Source of the DNA: Actibacterium atlanticum
Lineage (GTDB): Bacteria; Pseudomonadota; Alphaproteobacteria; Rhodobacterales; Rhodobacteraceae
DNA length: 64,000 nucleotides
Direction of reading: 5' to 3'
Assembly (NCBI RefSeq): GCF_000671395.1
Contig: NZ_AQQY01000010.1
Span: 1-64,000, forward strand
This document shows positions 34,158-43,526 of the stretch, one piece after another. Position 1 is the stretch's first letter; the number at the start of each line of letters is the position of its first letter. The notes beneath the pieces were generated by a model that made no database searches, was not told the origin of the DNA, and saw only the letters and a list, made by a program, of their open reading frames with translations. The translations under genes and the position numbers were made by a program.

Positions 34158-34358
34158 ATGCCGAAGATGAAGACGAAATCGAGCTGCAAAAAGCGGTTCA
34201 AAGTGACGGCCAAGGGCCGCGTGAAGGCCGGTCAGGCCGGCAAGCGCCACGGCATGATCAAACGCACCAATAAATTCCTGCGCAACGCGCGCGGCACCAC
34301 TACGCTGGCAGCGGCTGACGAAAAGATCGTCAAGTCGATGATGCCGTATTCGCGCTAA
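34158..34358 (+). CDS. rpmI: 50S ribosomal protein L35
   Basis: 66 aa. [20 protein letters not shown], a conserved basic start, and [20 protein letters not shown]. The ATG at 34158 has AAGGAG ahead; 14 additional upstream codons in frame are not part of the family. Precedes rplT by 12 bases, the usual rpmI-rplT pair. Confidence 0.97.
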   Translation: MPKMKTKSSCKKRFKVTAKGRVKAGQAGKRHGMIKRTNKFLRNARGTTTLAAADEKIVKSMMPYSR

Positions 34359-34370
34359 GGAGGGTTTGAT

Positions 34371-34733
34371 ATGTCTCGAGTAAAAGGCGGAACCACCACC
34401 CACGCCCGTCACAAGAAGGTCATCAAGGCTGCGAAAGGCTATTACGGCCGCCGCAAGTCGAACTTCAAAACCGCAACTCAGGCCGTCGATAAGGCGAACC
34501 AGTACGCGACGCGCGACCGTAAGCAGCGCAAGCGTAATTTCCGCGCCCTGTGGATTCAGCGTATCAACGCTGCCGTTCGCAGCCACGACGAAGCCCTGAC
34601 CTACAGCCGTTTCATCAACGGTCTGAACCTCGCCGGTATCGAAGTTGACCGTAAAGTTCTGGCCGATCTGGCCGTGAACGAGCCCGAAGCGTTTACCGCC
34701 ATCGTCGATAAGGCGAAGGCCGCGCTGGCATAA
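34371..34733 (+). CDS. rplT: 50S ribosomal protein L20
   Basis: 120 aa. [30 protein letters not shown] and [21 protein letters not shown] are classic L20, a 23S rRNA assembly protein. Followed by a strong terminator, so the rpmI-rplT transcript ends before pheS. Confidence 0.98.
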   Translation: MSRVKGGTTTHARHKKVIKAAKGYYGRRKSNFKTATQAVDKANQYATRDRKQRKRNFRALWIQRINAAVRSHDEALTYSRFINGLNLAGIEVDRKVLADLAVNEPEAFTAIVDKAKAALA

Positions 34734-34757
34734 CCCGACCCATCGGGTAAGAGATTG

Positions 34758-34790
34758 AAAGCCGCGGCCCCGCAGGGGGGTCGCGGCTTT
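34758..34790 (+). terminator. Terminator after rplT
   Basis: Stem AAAGCCGCG (34758-34766) with CGCGGCTTT (34782-34790), with an additional C/G-rich inner stem, followed by TTGT. It lies 24 bases past the rplT stop. Confidence 0.85.
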
Positions 34791-34870
34791 TGTCATATCT
34801 GCGCCCCCCGAAAGGTTGCATTCAGGGCAACACGTGATAGCAGGGTCGCAACGAATTTGGAGGTCGGGAC

Positions 34871-35944
34871 ATGGACGATCTGAGGCAAAAATATATCGAC
34901 GCCATCGCCGGTGCGGGGGATGAAGCCACGCTGGAAGACCTGCGTGTGCAGGCGGTTGGCAAAAAGGGCGAAGTGGCGCTGAAAATGCGCGAGCTGGGCA
35001 AGATGACCCCTGAGGAACGTCAGGTCATGGGCCCCAAGCTGAACGCCCTGAAGGATGAAATCAACAGCGCGCTGGCCGCCAAAAAATCCGCGCTGGCCGA
35101 TGCCGCGCTGGACGAGCGCCTGCGCACCGAGTGGCTGGACGTCACCCTGCCCAGCCGTCCGCAGCGCCAGGGCACCATCCACCCGATCAGCCAGGTGACC
35201 GAAGAGGTCTCCTCGATCTTCGCCGACATGGGCTTTGCCGTGGCCGAAGGCCCTCAGATCGAAAGCGATTGGTACAATTTCGACGCGCTGAACATCCCGC
35301 CCGAGCACCCCGCGCGGCAAGAGCACGACACGTTCTTCATGCACCGCGACGCGGGCGACAACCGCCCGCCGCATGTGCTGCGCACCCACACCTCGCCGGT
35401 GCAAATCCGCGCGATGCAGGCTCAGGGCGCGCCCATTCGCATTATCGCGCCGGGCCGGGTGTATCGTTGCGACTATGACCAGACCCACACGCCGATGTTC
35501 CATCAGGTCGAGGGCCTTGCCATCGACAAAGACATCTCGATGGCGAACCTGAAATGGGTGCTCGAAGAATTCTGCCGCGCGTTCTTTGAGGTTGATGAGG
35601 TCGAACTGCGCTTCCGCGCCTCGCACTTCCCGTTCACCGAACCCTCGGCCGAGGTCGACCTGCGCTGCTCGTGGCAGGACGGGACGCTGAAAGTTGGCGA
35701 AGGCGACGACTGGATGGAGATTTTGGGCTCGGGCATGGTCCACCCCAAAGTGCTGGCCGCTGGCAACATCGACCCCGATGTTTACCAAGGCTTCGCCTTT
35801 GGCGTCGGCATCGACCGCATCGCCATGCTGAAATACGGCATCCCCGACCTGCGCGCGTTCTTTGACAGCGACTTGCGCTGGCTGCGCCACTACGGCTTTG
35901 CAAGCCTCGATCAGCCGACCCTGCACGGGGGGCTGAGTAGGTGA
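34871..35944 (+). CDS. pheS: Phenylalanyl-tRNA synthetase, alpha subunit
   Basis: 357 aa. [19 protein letters not shown] motif 1, then [11 protein letters not shown] motif 2 and the class [20 protein letters not shown] motif 3 near the C-terminus. Charges tRNA-Phe with PheT. Unusually its stop overlaps (GTGA) an unrelated membrane protein gene, with pheT only after it. Confidence 0.97.
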   Translation: MDDLRQKYIDAIAGAGDEATLEDLRVQAVGKKGEVALKMRELGKMTPEERQVMGPKLNALKDEINSALAAKKSALADAALDERLRTEWLDVTLPSRPQRQGTIHPISQVTEEVSSIFADMGFAVAEGPQIESDWYNFDALNIPPEHPARQEHDTFFMHRDAGDNRPPHVLRTHTSPVQIRAMQAQGAPIRIIAPGRVYRCDYDQTHTPMFHQVEGLAIDKDISMANLKWVLEEFCRAFFEVDEVELRFRASHFPFTEPSAEVDLRCSWQDGTLKVGEGDDWMEILGSGMVHPKVLAAGNIDPDVYQGFAFGVGIDRIAMLKYGIPDLRAFFDSDLRWLRHYGFASLDQPTLHGGLSR

Positions 35945-36576
35945 TAACCTCGAGTTCAATTTTCGAAGGTATCGCAGCTGTATCACAGCTGGCGATGGCC
36001 TTTGTTGTTGGACTCGGTGTTTGTGTCGCTTACGTGCAGTTGAGCCAGTGGAAAAGAGAAAAGATTGCAGTTAAGCGCAGCGAGTTAGGAGAAGACCTAG
36101 TTTCTGTCGCGACCGATCTAATCGGAAAAGTCTCGATCATTCGGTCACCATTCGGCTATGGCCCTCCAGAAGGCGAAGAAGATGATGGCACCTATGACTA
36201 TCGTCGACGTCTTAGAGAACTGGCAGAGTTGGATGATGAGTTTGCCAAGCTACGCCAGCTAAAGATTAGATCTAAAGCTTGGATAGGGGACGACAGCTTG
36301 GCAGAAGCCATCGACGCATTCTTTGATGCCCGCGGCAAGCTAATCGTCGGCATAAACGGAAAAATCCGGGAAATCCGCGGGGCTTCCCGCTACGGACTCG
36401 AATACACTGAGGGTGATGCCGCGCGATCAGAGCGGTACGACCTTTATGTCTGGGAGGGTGCTGACGTCCCGACCGAAGGTGAGCCGGTTGATCCAATACT
36501 TACGCTGTTAAACCCAGCACTTGACGAAATCGAACGGAAGATGATTCCGCTAATTAGACTAGAGGCGCCGAAATGA
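35941..36576 (+). CDS. Unknown membrane-anchored protein inserted between pheS and pheT
   Basis: 211 aa, GTG start at 35941 (GTGA overlap with the pheS stop). One N-terminal membrane helix (about residues 13-32, [20 protein letters not shown]) followed by a helical cytoplasmic part ([20 protein letters not shown]) and a C-terminal region ending [23 protein letters not shown]. Compared with its neighbours it uses AT-richer codons including TTA, CTA, ATA and AGA. Its last codons overlap the pheT ATG (ATGA), so it is woven into the operon. No family is recognised, and it is likely horizontally gained. Confidence 0.7.
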   Translation: MITSSSIFEGIAAVSQLAMAFVVGLGVCVAYVQLSQWKREKIAVKRSELGEDLVSVATDLIGKVSIIRSPFGYGPPEGEEDDGTYDYRRRLRELAELDDEFAKLRQLKIRSKAWIGDDSLAEAIDAFFDARGKLIVGINGKIREIRGASRYGLEYTEGDAARSERYDLYVWEGADVPTEGEPVDPILTLLNPALDEIERKMIPLIRLEAPK

Positions 36577-38975
36577 AATTCACCCTCTCCTGGCTGAAAG
36601 ACCATCTGGAAACCGAGGCGAGCCTCGATGAGATCCTCTATGCCCTGACCGATTTGGGGCTCGAGGTCGAAGGCGTCGAAAACCCGGCTGAAAAGCTGCG
36701 TGATTTTCAAATCGCCAAGGTCAGCCACGCCGAAAAACACCCCGACGCCGACAAGCTGCGCGTTTGTAAGGTGGACACCGCCGATGGCGAGACACAGATC
36801 GTCTGCGGCGCCCCGAACGCGCGTGAAGGCATCACCGTGGTGCTGGCCAAGCCTGGCACCTACATCCCCGGTCTGGACCTGACCATCAAGGTCGGCAAAA
36901 TCCGTGGCGTTGAAAGCTTCGGCATGATGGCGTCCGAGCGTGAGCTGGAGCTGTCAGACGAGCACGACGGCATTATTGAGCTCCCCTCGGGCGAGGTCGG
37001 TCAAAGCTTTGCCGATTGGCTGGCGGAAAACGACCCGTCCAAAGTTGATCCGGTGATCGAGATTGCCATCACCCCCAACCGCCCTGATGCGCTGGGCGTA
37101 CGTGGCATTGCCCGCGACTTGGCGGCACGTGGTTTGGGCACGCTGAAAGCGCGCGAGGCTGCACCGGTTGAAGGCAGCTTTGCTTGCCCCATCAGCGTGA
37201 CGATTGATGCCGAAACGCAAGAGAAAGCCTGTCCGGTGTTCTATGGCCGTGTGATCAAAGGCGTGAAGAACGGCCCGTCGCCCGCGTGGCTGCAGGATTG
37301 CCTGAAGGCCATCGGGCTGCGTCCGATCTCGGCGCTGGTCGATATCACCAACTTCTTCACCTATGACAACAACCGCCCGCTGCACGTGTTCGACGCGGAT
37401 AAGGTTGCCGGTGGTGCCCTGCGTGTGCACGGGGCCGAAGGTGGCGAGAAATTCATGGCGCTGGATGAAAAAGAATACGTCATGGACGCGGGGATGACCG
37501 TGATCTCGGACGCCAATGGGGTTGAAAGCCTTGGTGGCGTGATGGGCGGTTTGCACTCGGGCTGCACCGAGGAAACCACCAATGTGTTCCTTGAGGCTGC
37601 ATTCTTTGACCCGATCCGCACCGCGATGACCGGCCGTGCGCTGAAGATCAATTCAGACGCGCGCTATCGGTTTGAACGTGGCATTGATGCCGCTTGGACC
37701 GCCGAAGGTATTGAGCACGCTACCCGCATGATCCTTGATCTGTGCGGCGGTGAGGCGTCCGAGGTTGTGGTCGCCGGCGAACAGCCCGATTTCAGCCGGT
37801 CCTACAAGCTGGACACTGACCGCGTGCAGTCGCTGGTGGGCATGGACCTGCCCGCAGATGAACAGCGTTCTACCTTGACCGCTTTGGGCTTTACGCTGGA
37901 CGGTGACATGGCCACCCCGCCGACATGGCGCCCGGATGTGCTGGGCTCGGCTGACTTGGTTGAAGAGGTCGCGCGTGTGGCCTCTCTGACTAAGCTTGAG
38001 GGCAAACCTTTGCCGCGCGCGCAGGTGGGCGTGCCGCGTCAGATCCTGACTCCGCTGCAAAAGCGCGAACAGATCGCGCGCCGCACCACGGCGTCGTTGG
38101 GCTACAACGAATGCGTGACTTACAGCTTTATTGATCAGGCCTCGGCCGAGCTGTTTGAAGGCGGTTCCGCGCCCACGATGCTGGAAAACCCGATCAGTTC
38201 AGAAATGAGCCATATGCGCCCCGACCTGCTGCCCGGCCTGTTGCAGGCCGCGGCCCGCAATCAGGCGCGTGGGTTTGCTGATCTGGCGCTGTTCGAAGTT
38301 GGCCCGGCCTTCCAGGGTGGCGAGCCCGAGGAACAGCACATTCAGGCCGCTGGTCTGCTGGTCGGTCATACCGGCCCCAAAGACGTGCATGGCGCGCGCC
38401 GTGCGGTGGACTTGTATGACGCCAAGGCCGATGCCGAAGCCGTATTGGCCGCCATCGGCGCCCCCGCCAAGGCGCAAATCCTGCGCGGCGCGGCAAGCTG
38501 GTGGCATCCGGGGCGGTCGGGCAAAATCTGCCTTGGCCCGAAAAAGGTGCTGGCCGTCTTCGGCGAGCTGCACCCCAAAGTGCTGGACAAGATGGGCGTC
38601 AAAGGCCCCGCCGTGGCCTTTACCATCTATGTGCAGGAACCGCCGATGCCGCGTAAAAAGTCGGCCTCTAAAGGTGCGATGACCGCTTCCGACCTTCAGG
38701 CTGTCGAGCGTGATTTCGCCTTTGTGGTGGACGCGGATGTTGAGGCGCTGACGCTGGTTAACGCTGCAGCCGGTGCCGACAAGGCATTGATCGAAGAGGT
38801 TCGCGTGTTCGACGAATTCATCGGCGGCGCGATGGGGGAAGGCAAGAAATCACTTGCCATCACCGTGCGCTTGCAGCCGCGCGACGCGACGCTGAAGGAA
38901 AAAGACATCGAGGCCGTTGGTTCCAAGATCGTCGAAAAGGTCACCAAGGCCACCGGCGGCACGTTGCGCGGTTAA
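36573..38975 (+). CDS. pheT: Phenylalanyl-tRNA synthetase, beta subunit
   Basis: 800 aa. Starts [21 protein letters not shown], with a tRNA-binding domain (about residues 40-150, EKHPDADKLRVCKVDT), B3/B4 editing domain (around PVFYGRVIKGVKNGPSP, NRPLHVFDADK), and the class II core and FDX-ACB C-terminus. Its ATG overlaps the inserted gene. Requires PheS to form the heterotetramer. Confidence 0.97.
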   Translation: MKFTLSWLKDHLETEASLDEILYALTDLGLEVEGVENPAEKLRDFQIAKVSHAEKHPDADKLRVCKVDTADGETQIVCGAPNAREGITVVLAKPGTYIPGLDLTIKVGKIRGVESFGMMASERELELSDEHDGIIELPSGEVGQSFADWLAENDPSKVDPVIEIAITPNRPDALGVRGIARDLAARGLGTLKAREAAPVEGSFACPISVTIDAETQEKACPVFYGRVIKGVKNGPSPAWLQDCLKAIGLRPISALVDITNFFTYDNNRPLHVFDADKVAGGALRVHGAEGGEKFMALDEKEYVMDAGMTVISDANGVESLGGVMGGLHSGCTEETTNVFLEAAFFDPIRTAMTGRALKINSDARYRFERGIDAAWTAEGIEHATRMILDLCGGEASEVVVAGEQPDFSRSYKLDTDRVQSLVGMDLPADEQRSTLTALGFTLDGDMATPPTWRPDVLGSADLVEEVARVASLTKLEGKPLPRAQVGVPRQILTPLQKREQIARRTTASLGYNECVTYSFIDQASAELFEGGSAPTMLENPISSEMSHMRPDLLPGLLQAAARNQARGFADLALFEVGPAFQGGEPEEQHIQAAGLLVGHTGPKDVHGARRAVDLYDAKADAEAVLAAIGAPAKAQILRGAASWWHPGRSGKICLGPKKVLAVFGELHPKVLDKMGVKGPAVAFTIYVQEPPMPRKKSASKGAMTASDLQAVERDFAFVVDADVEALTLVNAAAGADKALIEEVRVFDEFIGGAMGEGKKSLAITVRLQPRDATLKEKDIEAVGSKIVEKVTKATGGTLRG

Positions 38976-39024
38976 CAGATCTCGGGCGGCCTTTGGTCGC
39001 CCGTTTCATTTTCAGGGGGAAGAG

Positions 39025-39474
39025 ATGGCTTTGAACGTTTTCCTGTCCGGCGAAATTCACACCGATTGGCGTGAGCAAATCATGGAGGGCGCCAAAGGCT
39101 TGGACGTGACCTTCAACAGCCCTGTCACCGACCACGATGCCAGCGACGATTGCGGTGTCGCGATCATGGGGGCCGAGGACAGCAAGTTCTGGCATGATCA
39201 TAAGGGCGCAAAGCTGAACGCCATCCGCACCCGCAAGGGGATCGAAGATGCCGATGTCGTGGTTGTGCGCTTTGGCGAGAAATACAAGCAGTGGAACGCC
39301 GCATTTGATGCGGGCTATGCCGCCGCCTTAGGCAAATCGCTGATCATCCTGCACGGGCCTGACCATCAGCACGCGCTGAAAGAGGTCGATGCCGCGGCCC
39401 TGGCAGTAGCGTCAGAGCCGCGACACGTGGTTGAGATACTGCGCTATGTACTTACCGGCGCGTTGCCCGGTTAA
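39025..39474 (+). CDS. YtoQ-family protein
   Basis: 149 aa from ATG 39025. LNVFLSGEIHTDWREQIMEGA, TFNSPVTDHDASDDCG and FGEKYKQWNAAFDAGYAAALGK match the YtoQ family (nucleoside 2-deoxyribosyltransferase-like fold, unknown function). AGGGGGAAGAG precedes the start. The gene ends with a 4-base overlap of the convergent GST gene. Confidence 0.8.
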   Translation: MALNVFLSGEIHTDWREQIMEGAKGLDVTFNSPVTDHDASDDCGVAIMGAEDSKFWHDHKGAKLNAIRTRKGIEDADVVVVRFGEKYKQWNAAFDAGYAAALGKSLIILHGPDHQHALKEVDAAALAVASEPRHVVEILRYVLTGALPG

Positions 39475-40169
39475 GCGGGCACTTTCAGCCCGGTCTGTAC
39501 GGCGGGACGGTCAAGGAAACGTTCAAGATAGGCGTGGACCTTGGTGAATTCGTCCCAACCCACGCGCTCGCCGCCCTTATAGAAGTTCTTCATCGTGTTC
39601 AGCCAAGGTGCAATGGCGATGTCAGCGATGGAATAGTCCCCGGCGATCCAGTCACGCCCATCTGACAGCTGCTTTTCGATCACACTCAGAATGCGCTTGG
39701 CCTCGGCGGCATAGCGGTCTGCACCACGCGGGTCTTCGATCTCTTTGCCGGCGAAAGTGTGGAACCAGCCAAACTGGCCAAACATCGGGCCAACGCTGCC
39801 CATTTGGAACATCAGCCATTTCAGCACGTCCAGACGTTTGATCGGATCGGTCGGCAGAAGCTGCCCGGATTTTTCCGCCAGATAAATCAAGATCGCGGCG
39901 CTTTCGAAAATGGAAACGGCTTCGCCCTGCGGCCCGTTCGGGTCTACGATCGCAGGGATTTTGTTGTTCGGGCTTATCTCAAGGAAGGCTGGATCAAACT
40001 GATCATTCGTGTCGAACGAAATTTTGTGATCTTCATAAGGCAGGCCGATCTCTTCGAGCATGATCGACACTTTCACACCGTTGGGCGTCGCCAGCGAGTA
40101 GAGCTGCAAAATGTCAGGGTTCTGGGCGGGCCAGCGGGTGGCCACGGCGAAGTCAGAGAATTTGGTCAT
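39471..40169 (-). CDS. Glutathione S-transferase family protein (YfcG/YghU-like)
   Basis: 232 aa. N-terminal thioredoxin-like domain (LQLYSLATPNGVKVSIMLEEIGLPYEDHKI, FESAAILIYLAEKSG) and all-helical C-terminal domain (ADIAIAPWLNTM). The ATPNGVKV start resembles the Ure2-like/YfcG group, which act as disulfide-bond reductases using glutathione. A typical roseobacter GST. Head faces away from mscL with 147 bases between. Confidence 0.85.
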   Translation of the reverse strand: MTKFSDFAVATRWPAQNPDILQLYSLATPNGVKVSIMLEEIGLPYEDHKISFDTNDQFDPAFLEISPNNKIPAIVDPNGPQGEAVSIFESAAILIYLAEKSGQLLPTDPIKRLDVLKWLMFQMGSVGPMFGQFGWFHTFAGKEIEDPRGADRYAAEAKRILSVIEKQLSDGRDWIAGDYSIADIAIAPWLNTMKNFYKGGERVGWDEFTKVHAYLERFLDRPAVQTGLKVPA

Positions 40170-40316
40170 GGGGTGTCCTGTCGCGAAGCTGCTATGCGGG
40201 GAATGAGATATGCAAAGTACCCGCCGTTTTGAGCTTTATTTATGATAGATAGCCTGTGCGCAAGCGCGCAGAACTTGTGTCTGTGGGTTGGGAAATAGGA
40301 AAGGGAAGGGGCAGGT

Positions 40317-40742
40317 ATGCTCAAGGAATTTAAGGACTTTATCGCCAAGGGCAATGTCATGGATATGGCCGTCGGTATCATCATCGGTGCGGCCTTTACC
40401 GCCATCGTGAAGTCGATGGTCGGCGACCTGATCAATCCGATCATCGGTTTGGTAATCGGCGGGATCGACTTTTCGAACATGTTCTGGCTGATGGCCGGCG
40501 AAGGCGAATATGCCTCGCTGACCGAAGCGCGCGAGGCAGGCGCAGCCGTGTTCGCCTATGGTGCCTTCATCATGGCCGTGATCAATTTCCTGATCATCGC
40601 TGCCGTGGTGTTCATGCTGGTGCGCTATGTCAACAAGGTCAAAGATGCCGCCGCAAAAGAAGAGGCCCCGGCAGAGGAAGCCCCCGCCGGGCCTACCCAG
40701 GAAGAACTGCTGGCTGAAATCCGCGATCTTCTGAAGAAGTAA
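40317..40742 (+). CDS. mscL: Large-conductance mechanosensitive channel
   Basis: 141 aa. [31 protein letters not shown] is the amphipathic first helix and TM1, with a second helix ([20 protein letters not shown]) later, and a charged C-terminal bundle. Opens at high membrane tension to relieve osmotic shock. A 13-bp terminator follows. Confidence 0.95.
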   Translation: MLKEFKDFIAKGNVMDMAVGIIIGAAFTAIVKSMVGDLINPIIGLVIGGIDFSNMFWLMAGEGEYASLTEAREAGAAVFAYGAFIMAVINFLIIAAVVFMLVRYVNKVKDAAAKEEAPAEEAPAGPTQEELLAEIRDLLKK

Positions 40743-40758
40743 TAACCACTCACAAACA

Positions 40759-40790
40759 GACACGGCCCGCCATACCCGGCGGGCCGTGTC
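40759..40790. terminator. Bidirectional terminator between mscL and ald
   Basis: Perfect 13-bp stem (40759-40771 with 40778-40790) and a 6-base loop, between convergent mscL and ald. Downstream T richness on both sides (ACTTTACTT; TGTTTGTG on the reverse) makes it suitable for both. Confidence 0.85.
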
Positions 40791-40793
40791 ACT

Positions 40794-41909
40794 TTACTTG
40801 ATCACCACCTGAGGTGAGATCACGTCGATTTCCAATGCTTTGCCCACGGCGTAATTGGTTAACTGACCGGCATGGGTGTGCAGACCTTCCAAAAGATGCG
40901 GATCGTCGGTGCAGGCTTGCTTCCAGCCTTTGTCAGCCAAAGCCAGAATAAACGGCATGGTCGCGTTACCCAGGGCGATGGTCGATGTCCGCGCCACAGC
41001 GCCCGGCATGTTTGCCACGCAGTAGTGCACGATCCCGTCCACATCATAAATCGGATCCTGATGAGTGGTCGCGTGCGAGGTTTCGAAACATCCGCCCTGA
41101 TCAATCGCCACGTCCACGATGGCGGCACCGGGTTTCATCATCACCAGATGCTCGCGCCGCACCAGCTTGGGGGCAGCAGCACCGGGGATCAGCACGGCGC
41201 CAATCACCATGTCGGCGGTCTGCAGCAATTCCTCAAGCGCGGTGGCCGAGGAATAGCGGTTGCGGAACACGCTGCCGAAGGTGTCGTCCAGATAACGCAG
41301 TCGGGGCAAAGACATATCCAGAACGGTGACATCCGCCCCCATGCCCGCCGCGATCCGCGCGGCATTCGTGCCAACAACGCCACCACCAATCACCACGACC
41401 TTCGCGGGGCCGACGCCCGGCACGCCCCCCATTAGAACGCCACGCCCGCCATTGGCCTTCTGCAAAGACCATGCGCCCATTTGGGGGGCCAGGCGGCCAG
41501 CGACCTCGGACATCGGGGCCAGCAGCGGCAAGGCGCCCTGGGCATCCGTCACGGTCTCATAGGCGATGGCGGTGACGCCCGCATCCAGCAAGTCATGGGT
41601 CTGGGCGGGGTCAGGGGCAAGATGCAGATAGGTGAACAGCAGCTGCCCTTCGCGCAGCATCTTGCGCTCCTGCGGCTGGGGCTCTTTGACTTTCACGATC
41701 ATCTCGGCGCGCTCAAAAAGCTCAGGCGCGGTAAGAACAATCTCGGCCCCCACCGTGAGATAGCTGTCATCTTCAAAGCCCGAGCCAGCCCCGGCGCCAG
41801 CCTGAATCAATACGCTGTGGCCCCGGCGCACGGCCTCGGCCACGGCTTGTGGCGTCATGCCCACGCGATATTCTTGCGGTTTAACTTCTTTCGGACATCC
41901 GATGATCAT
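40794..41909 (-). CDS. ald: Alanine dehydrogenase
   Basis: 371 aa from ATG 41909. MIIGCPKEVKPQEYRVGMTPQAVAEAV, the catalytic Lys in MIVKVKEPQPQE, and the nucleotide-binding VVVIGGGVVGTNAARIAAGMG. It oxidatively deaminates L-alanine to pyruvate and ammonia with NAD. A divergent Lrp-type gene (135 bases away) is the likely regulator. Confidence 0.95.
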   Translation of the reverse strand: MIIGCPKEVKPQEYRVGMTPQAVAEAVRRGHSVLIQAGAGAGSGFEDDSYLTVGAEIVLTAPELFERAEMIVKVKEPQPQERKMLREGQLLFTYLHLAPDPAQTHDLLDAGVTAIAYETVTDAQGALPLLAPMSEVAGRLAPQMGAWSLQKANGGRGVLMGGVPGVGPAKVVVIGGGVVGTNAARIAAGMGADVTVLDMSLPRLRYLDDTFGSVFRNRYSSATALEELLQTADMVIGAVLIPGAAAPKLVRREHLVMMKPGAAIVDVAIDQGGCFETSHATTHQDPIYDVDGIVHYCVANMPGAVARTSTIALGNATMPFILALADKGWKQACTDDPHLLEGLHTHAGQLTNYAVGKALEIDVISPQVVIK

Positions 41910-41968
41910 GGTGGCGTCTCCCAAATCCCATTTCCTTGATGGTGACCCAGGTCGGATCGAATTGGCTT

Positions 41969-42006
41969 GATTTTCTGCGCGCAGTCTGCGCCAAAATGGG
42001 AAAATC
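41969..42006. promoter_or_regulatory. Candidate Lrp-type operator between ald and its regulator
   Basis: GATTTTC (41969-41975) is the inverted repeat of GAAAATC (42000-42006), and within it lies the 10-bp palindrome CTGCGCGCAG (41975-41984). Spaced symmetric sites in a divergent promoter suit an Lrp/AsnC octamer. Inference from position and symmetry only. Confidence 0.4.
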
Positions 42007-42044
42007 ATGCCGCATATTGGTTAAAGTTCGAAGGATGTTGCACA

Positions 42045-42506
42045 ATGGATCACTTGGACGACACAGACCTGCGCATCCTTAGGGTGCTGCAAAAGACCGG
42101 TCGCATCTCGAACGCCGAGCTGTCTTACCGGGTGCATCTTTCGGCCTCGGCCTGCCATCGCCGCGTCGCGCGGCTGGAAAAAGAGGGCTATATCCGCGAC
42201 TATGTCGCCCTGTTGAATGCGCGCCAAATGGGGCGGCCAACCACTGTGTTTGTCGAAATCACCCTATCGGGGCAGGCCGATGAGTTGTTGAACAAGTTCG
42301 AACGCGAAGTCGCGCTGATCCCTGACGTACTGGAATGCCATCTGATGGCGGGCAGCTTTGACTACCTGCTTAAGATTGTCGCCCGCGACAGCGAAGATTT
42401 CGCCCGCATTCACCGCACCTATTTGACCCGACTGCCCGGCGTGGCAAACATGCATTCGTCATTCGCCCTGAAAACCGTGTTTAAAACCACCGCCCTGCCG
42501 GTTTGA
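42045..42506 (+). CDS. Lrp/AsnC-family regulator (AldR-like)
   Basis: 153 aa from ATG 42045. N-terminal helix-turn-helix (LDDTDLRILRVLQKTGRISNAELSYRVHLSASACHRRVARLEKEGYI) and C-terminal RAM ligand domain (VALIPDVLECHLMAGSFDYLLKIVARD). Divergent from ald, so it probably senses alanine and activates ald. Start chosen for the canonical MDHLDDTDLRIL; the frame is open upstream. Confidence 0.9.
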   Translation: MDHLDDTDLRILRVLQKTGRISNAELSYRVHLSASACHRRVARLEKEGYIRDYVALLNARQMGRPTTVFVEITLSGQADELLNKFEREVALIPDVLECHLMAGSFDYLLKIVARDSEDFARIHRTYLTRLPGVANMHSSFALKTVFKTTALPV

Positions 42507-42572
42507 CATAAAACATACAAGCTTGCCTGCTAGCCCCTCTATGTTTGGCACCACGCAAAAGAAGGAGCAGAC

Positions 42573-43484
42573 ATGAACCACAATGATCGCCCCAAAGATT
42601 GGCTTGAGGCCGAGCTGCAAGACACACTGGATGAAGATTTCGAGATCGAATTTTCGGAACCCATGCTGTCGATGGAAATCCGCAAGATCTATAACCAGCA
42701 GCACCCCGATATGCTGGACCGTAAGGTCTATTTCCGCAATCTGCTGCGTCTACAGGCCGAGCTGATCAAGGTGCAGGACTGGGTTGAACACACCGGCGCC
42801 AAGGTCTGCATCCTGATGGAAGGGCGCGACAGTGCCGGTAAGGGCGGCGTGATCAAACGGATCACCCAACGCCTGAACCCGCGGGTGGCCCGCGTGGTGG
42901 CCTTGCCTGCCCCCAGTCGCCGCGAACAAAGCCAGTGGTATTTCCAACGTTACGTGCCGCACCTGCCCGCTGCCGGTGAGATCGTTCTGTTTGACCGCAG
43001 CTGGTACAACCGCGCGGGCGTGGAACGGGTGATGGGCTTTGCGACCGACGATCAGGTTGAAAACTTCTTTCGCGACGTGCCCGAGTTTGAACGCATGCTG
43101 GTGCGTTCGGGGATTATCCTGCTGAAATACTGGTTCTCGATCACCGACGAGGAACAGCAGCTCCGCTTTATGATGCGCATCCACGACCCGATGAAACAGT
43201 GGAAACTGTCGCCGATGGATCTGGAAAGCCGCATTCGTTGGGAACAGTACACCAAAGCCAAAGAAGACATGTTCGCCCGCACCAATATTCCTGAGGCGCC
43301 GTGGTACGTCGTCGAAGGCAACGACAAAAAGCGCGAGCGGCTGAACTGTATGGAACACCTGCTGACGAAAATTCCTTATCAGGAAGTCCCGTCAGAAAAG
43401 GTCACCCTTCCCGAACGCAAGTATAACCCCGACTATGAACGGCATGTGCTGCCCGCCGAGCTGTATGTGCCGAAGGTGTATTGA
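42573..43484 (+). CDS. ppk2: Polyphosphate kinase 2 family protein
   Basis: 303 aa. Walker A EGRDSAGK at residues 83-90, DRSWYNR at 141-147 and the lid region. PPK2 enzymes use polyphosphate to phosphorylate nucleoside diphosphates, mainly GDP/ADP. Starts MNHNDRPKDWLEAELQDTL with AAGGAG ahead. The SUKH gene follows 42 bases later. Confidence 0.95.
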   Translation: MNHNDRPKDWLEAELQDTLDEDFEIEFSEPMLSMEIRKIYNQQHPDMLDRKVYFRNLLRLQAELIKVQDWVEHTGAKVCILMEGRDSAGKGGVIKRITQRLNPRVARVVALPAPSRREQSQWYFQRYVPHLPAAGEIVLFDRSWYNRAGVERVMGFATDDQVENFFRDVPEFERMLVRSGIILLKYWFSITDEEQQLRFMMRIHDPMKQWKLSPMDLESRIRWEQYTKAKEDMFARTNIPEAPWYVVEGNDKKRERLNCMEHLLTKIPYQEVPSEKVTLPERKYNPDYERHVLPAELYVPKVY

Positions 43485-43526
43485 TCCACTTGGTGGTTCG
43501 ACAGCACTTCAGGAAGGAAAGATTGT

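Noticed and set aside
34793-35986. 397-aa minus-strand open frame over pheS
   Set aside because: Antisense shadow of pheS, whose class II synthetase motifs are on the plus strand.
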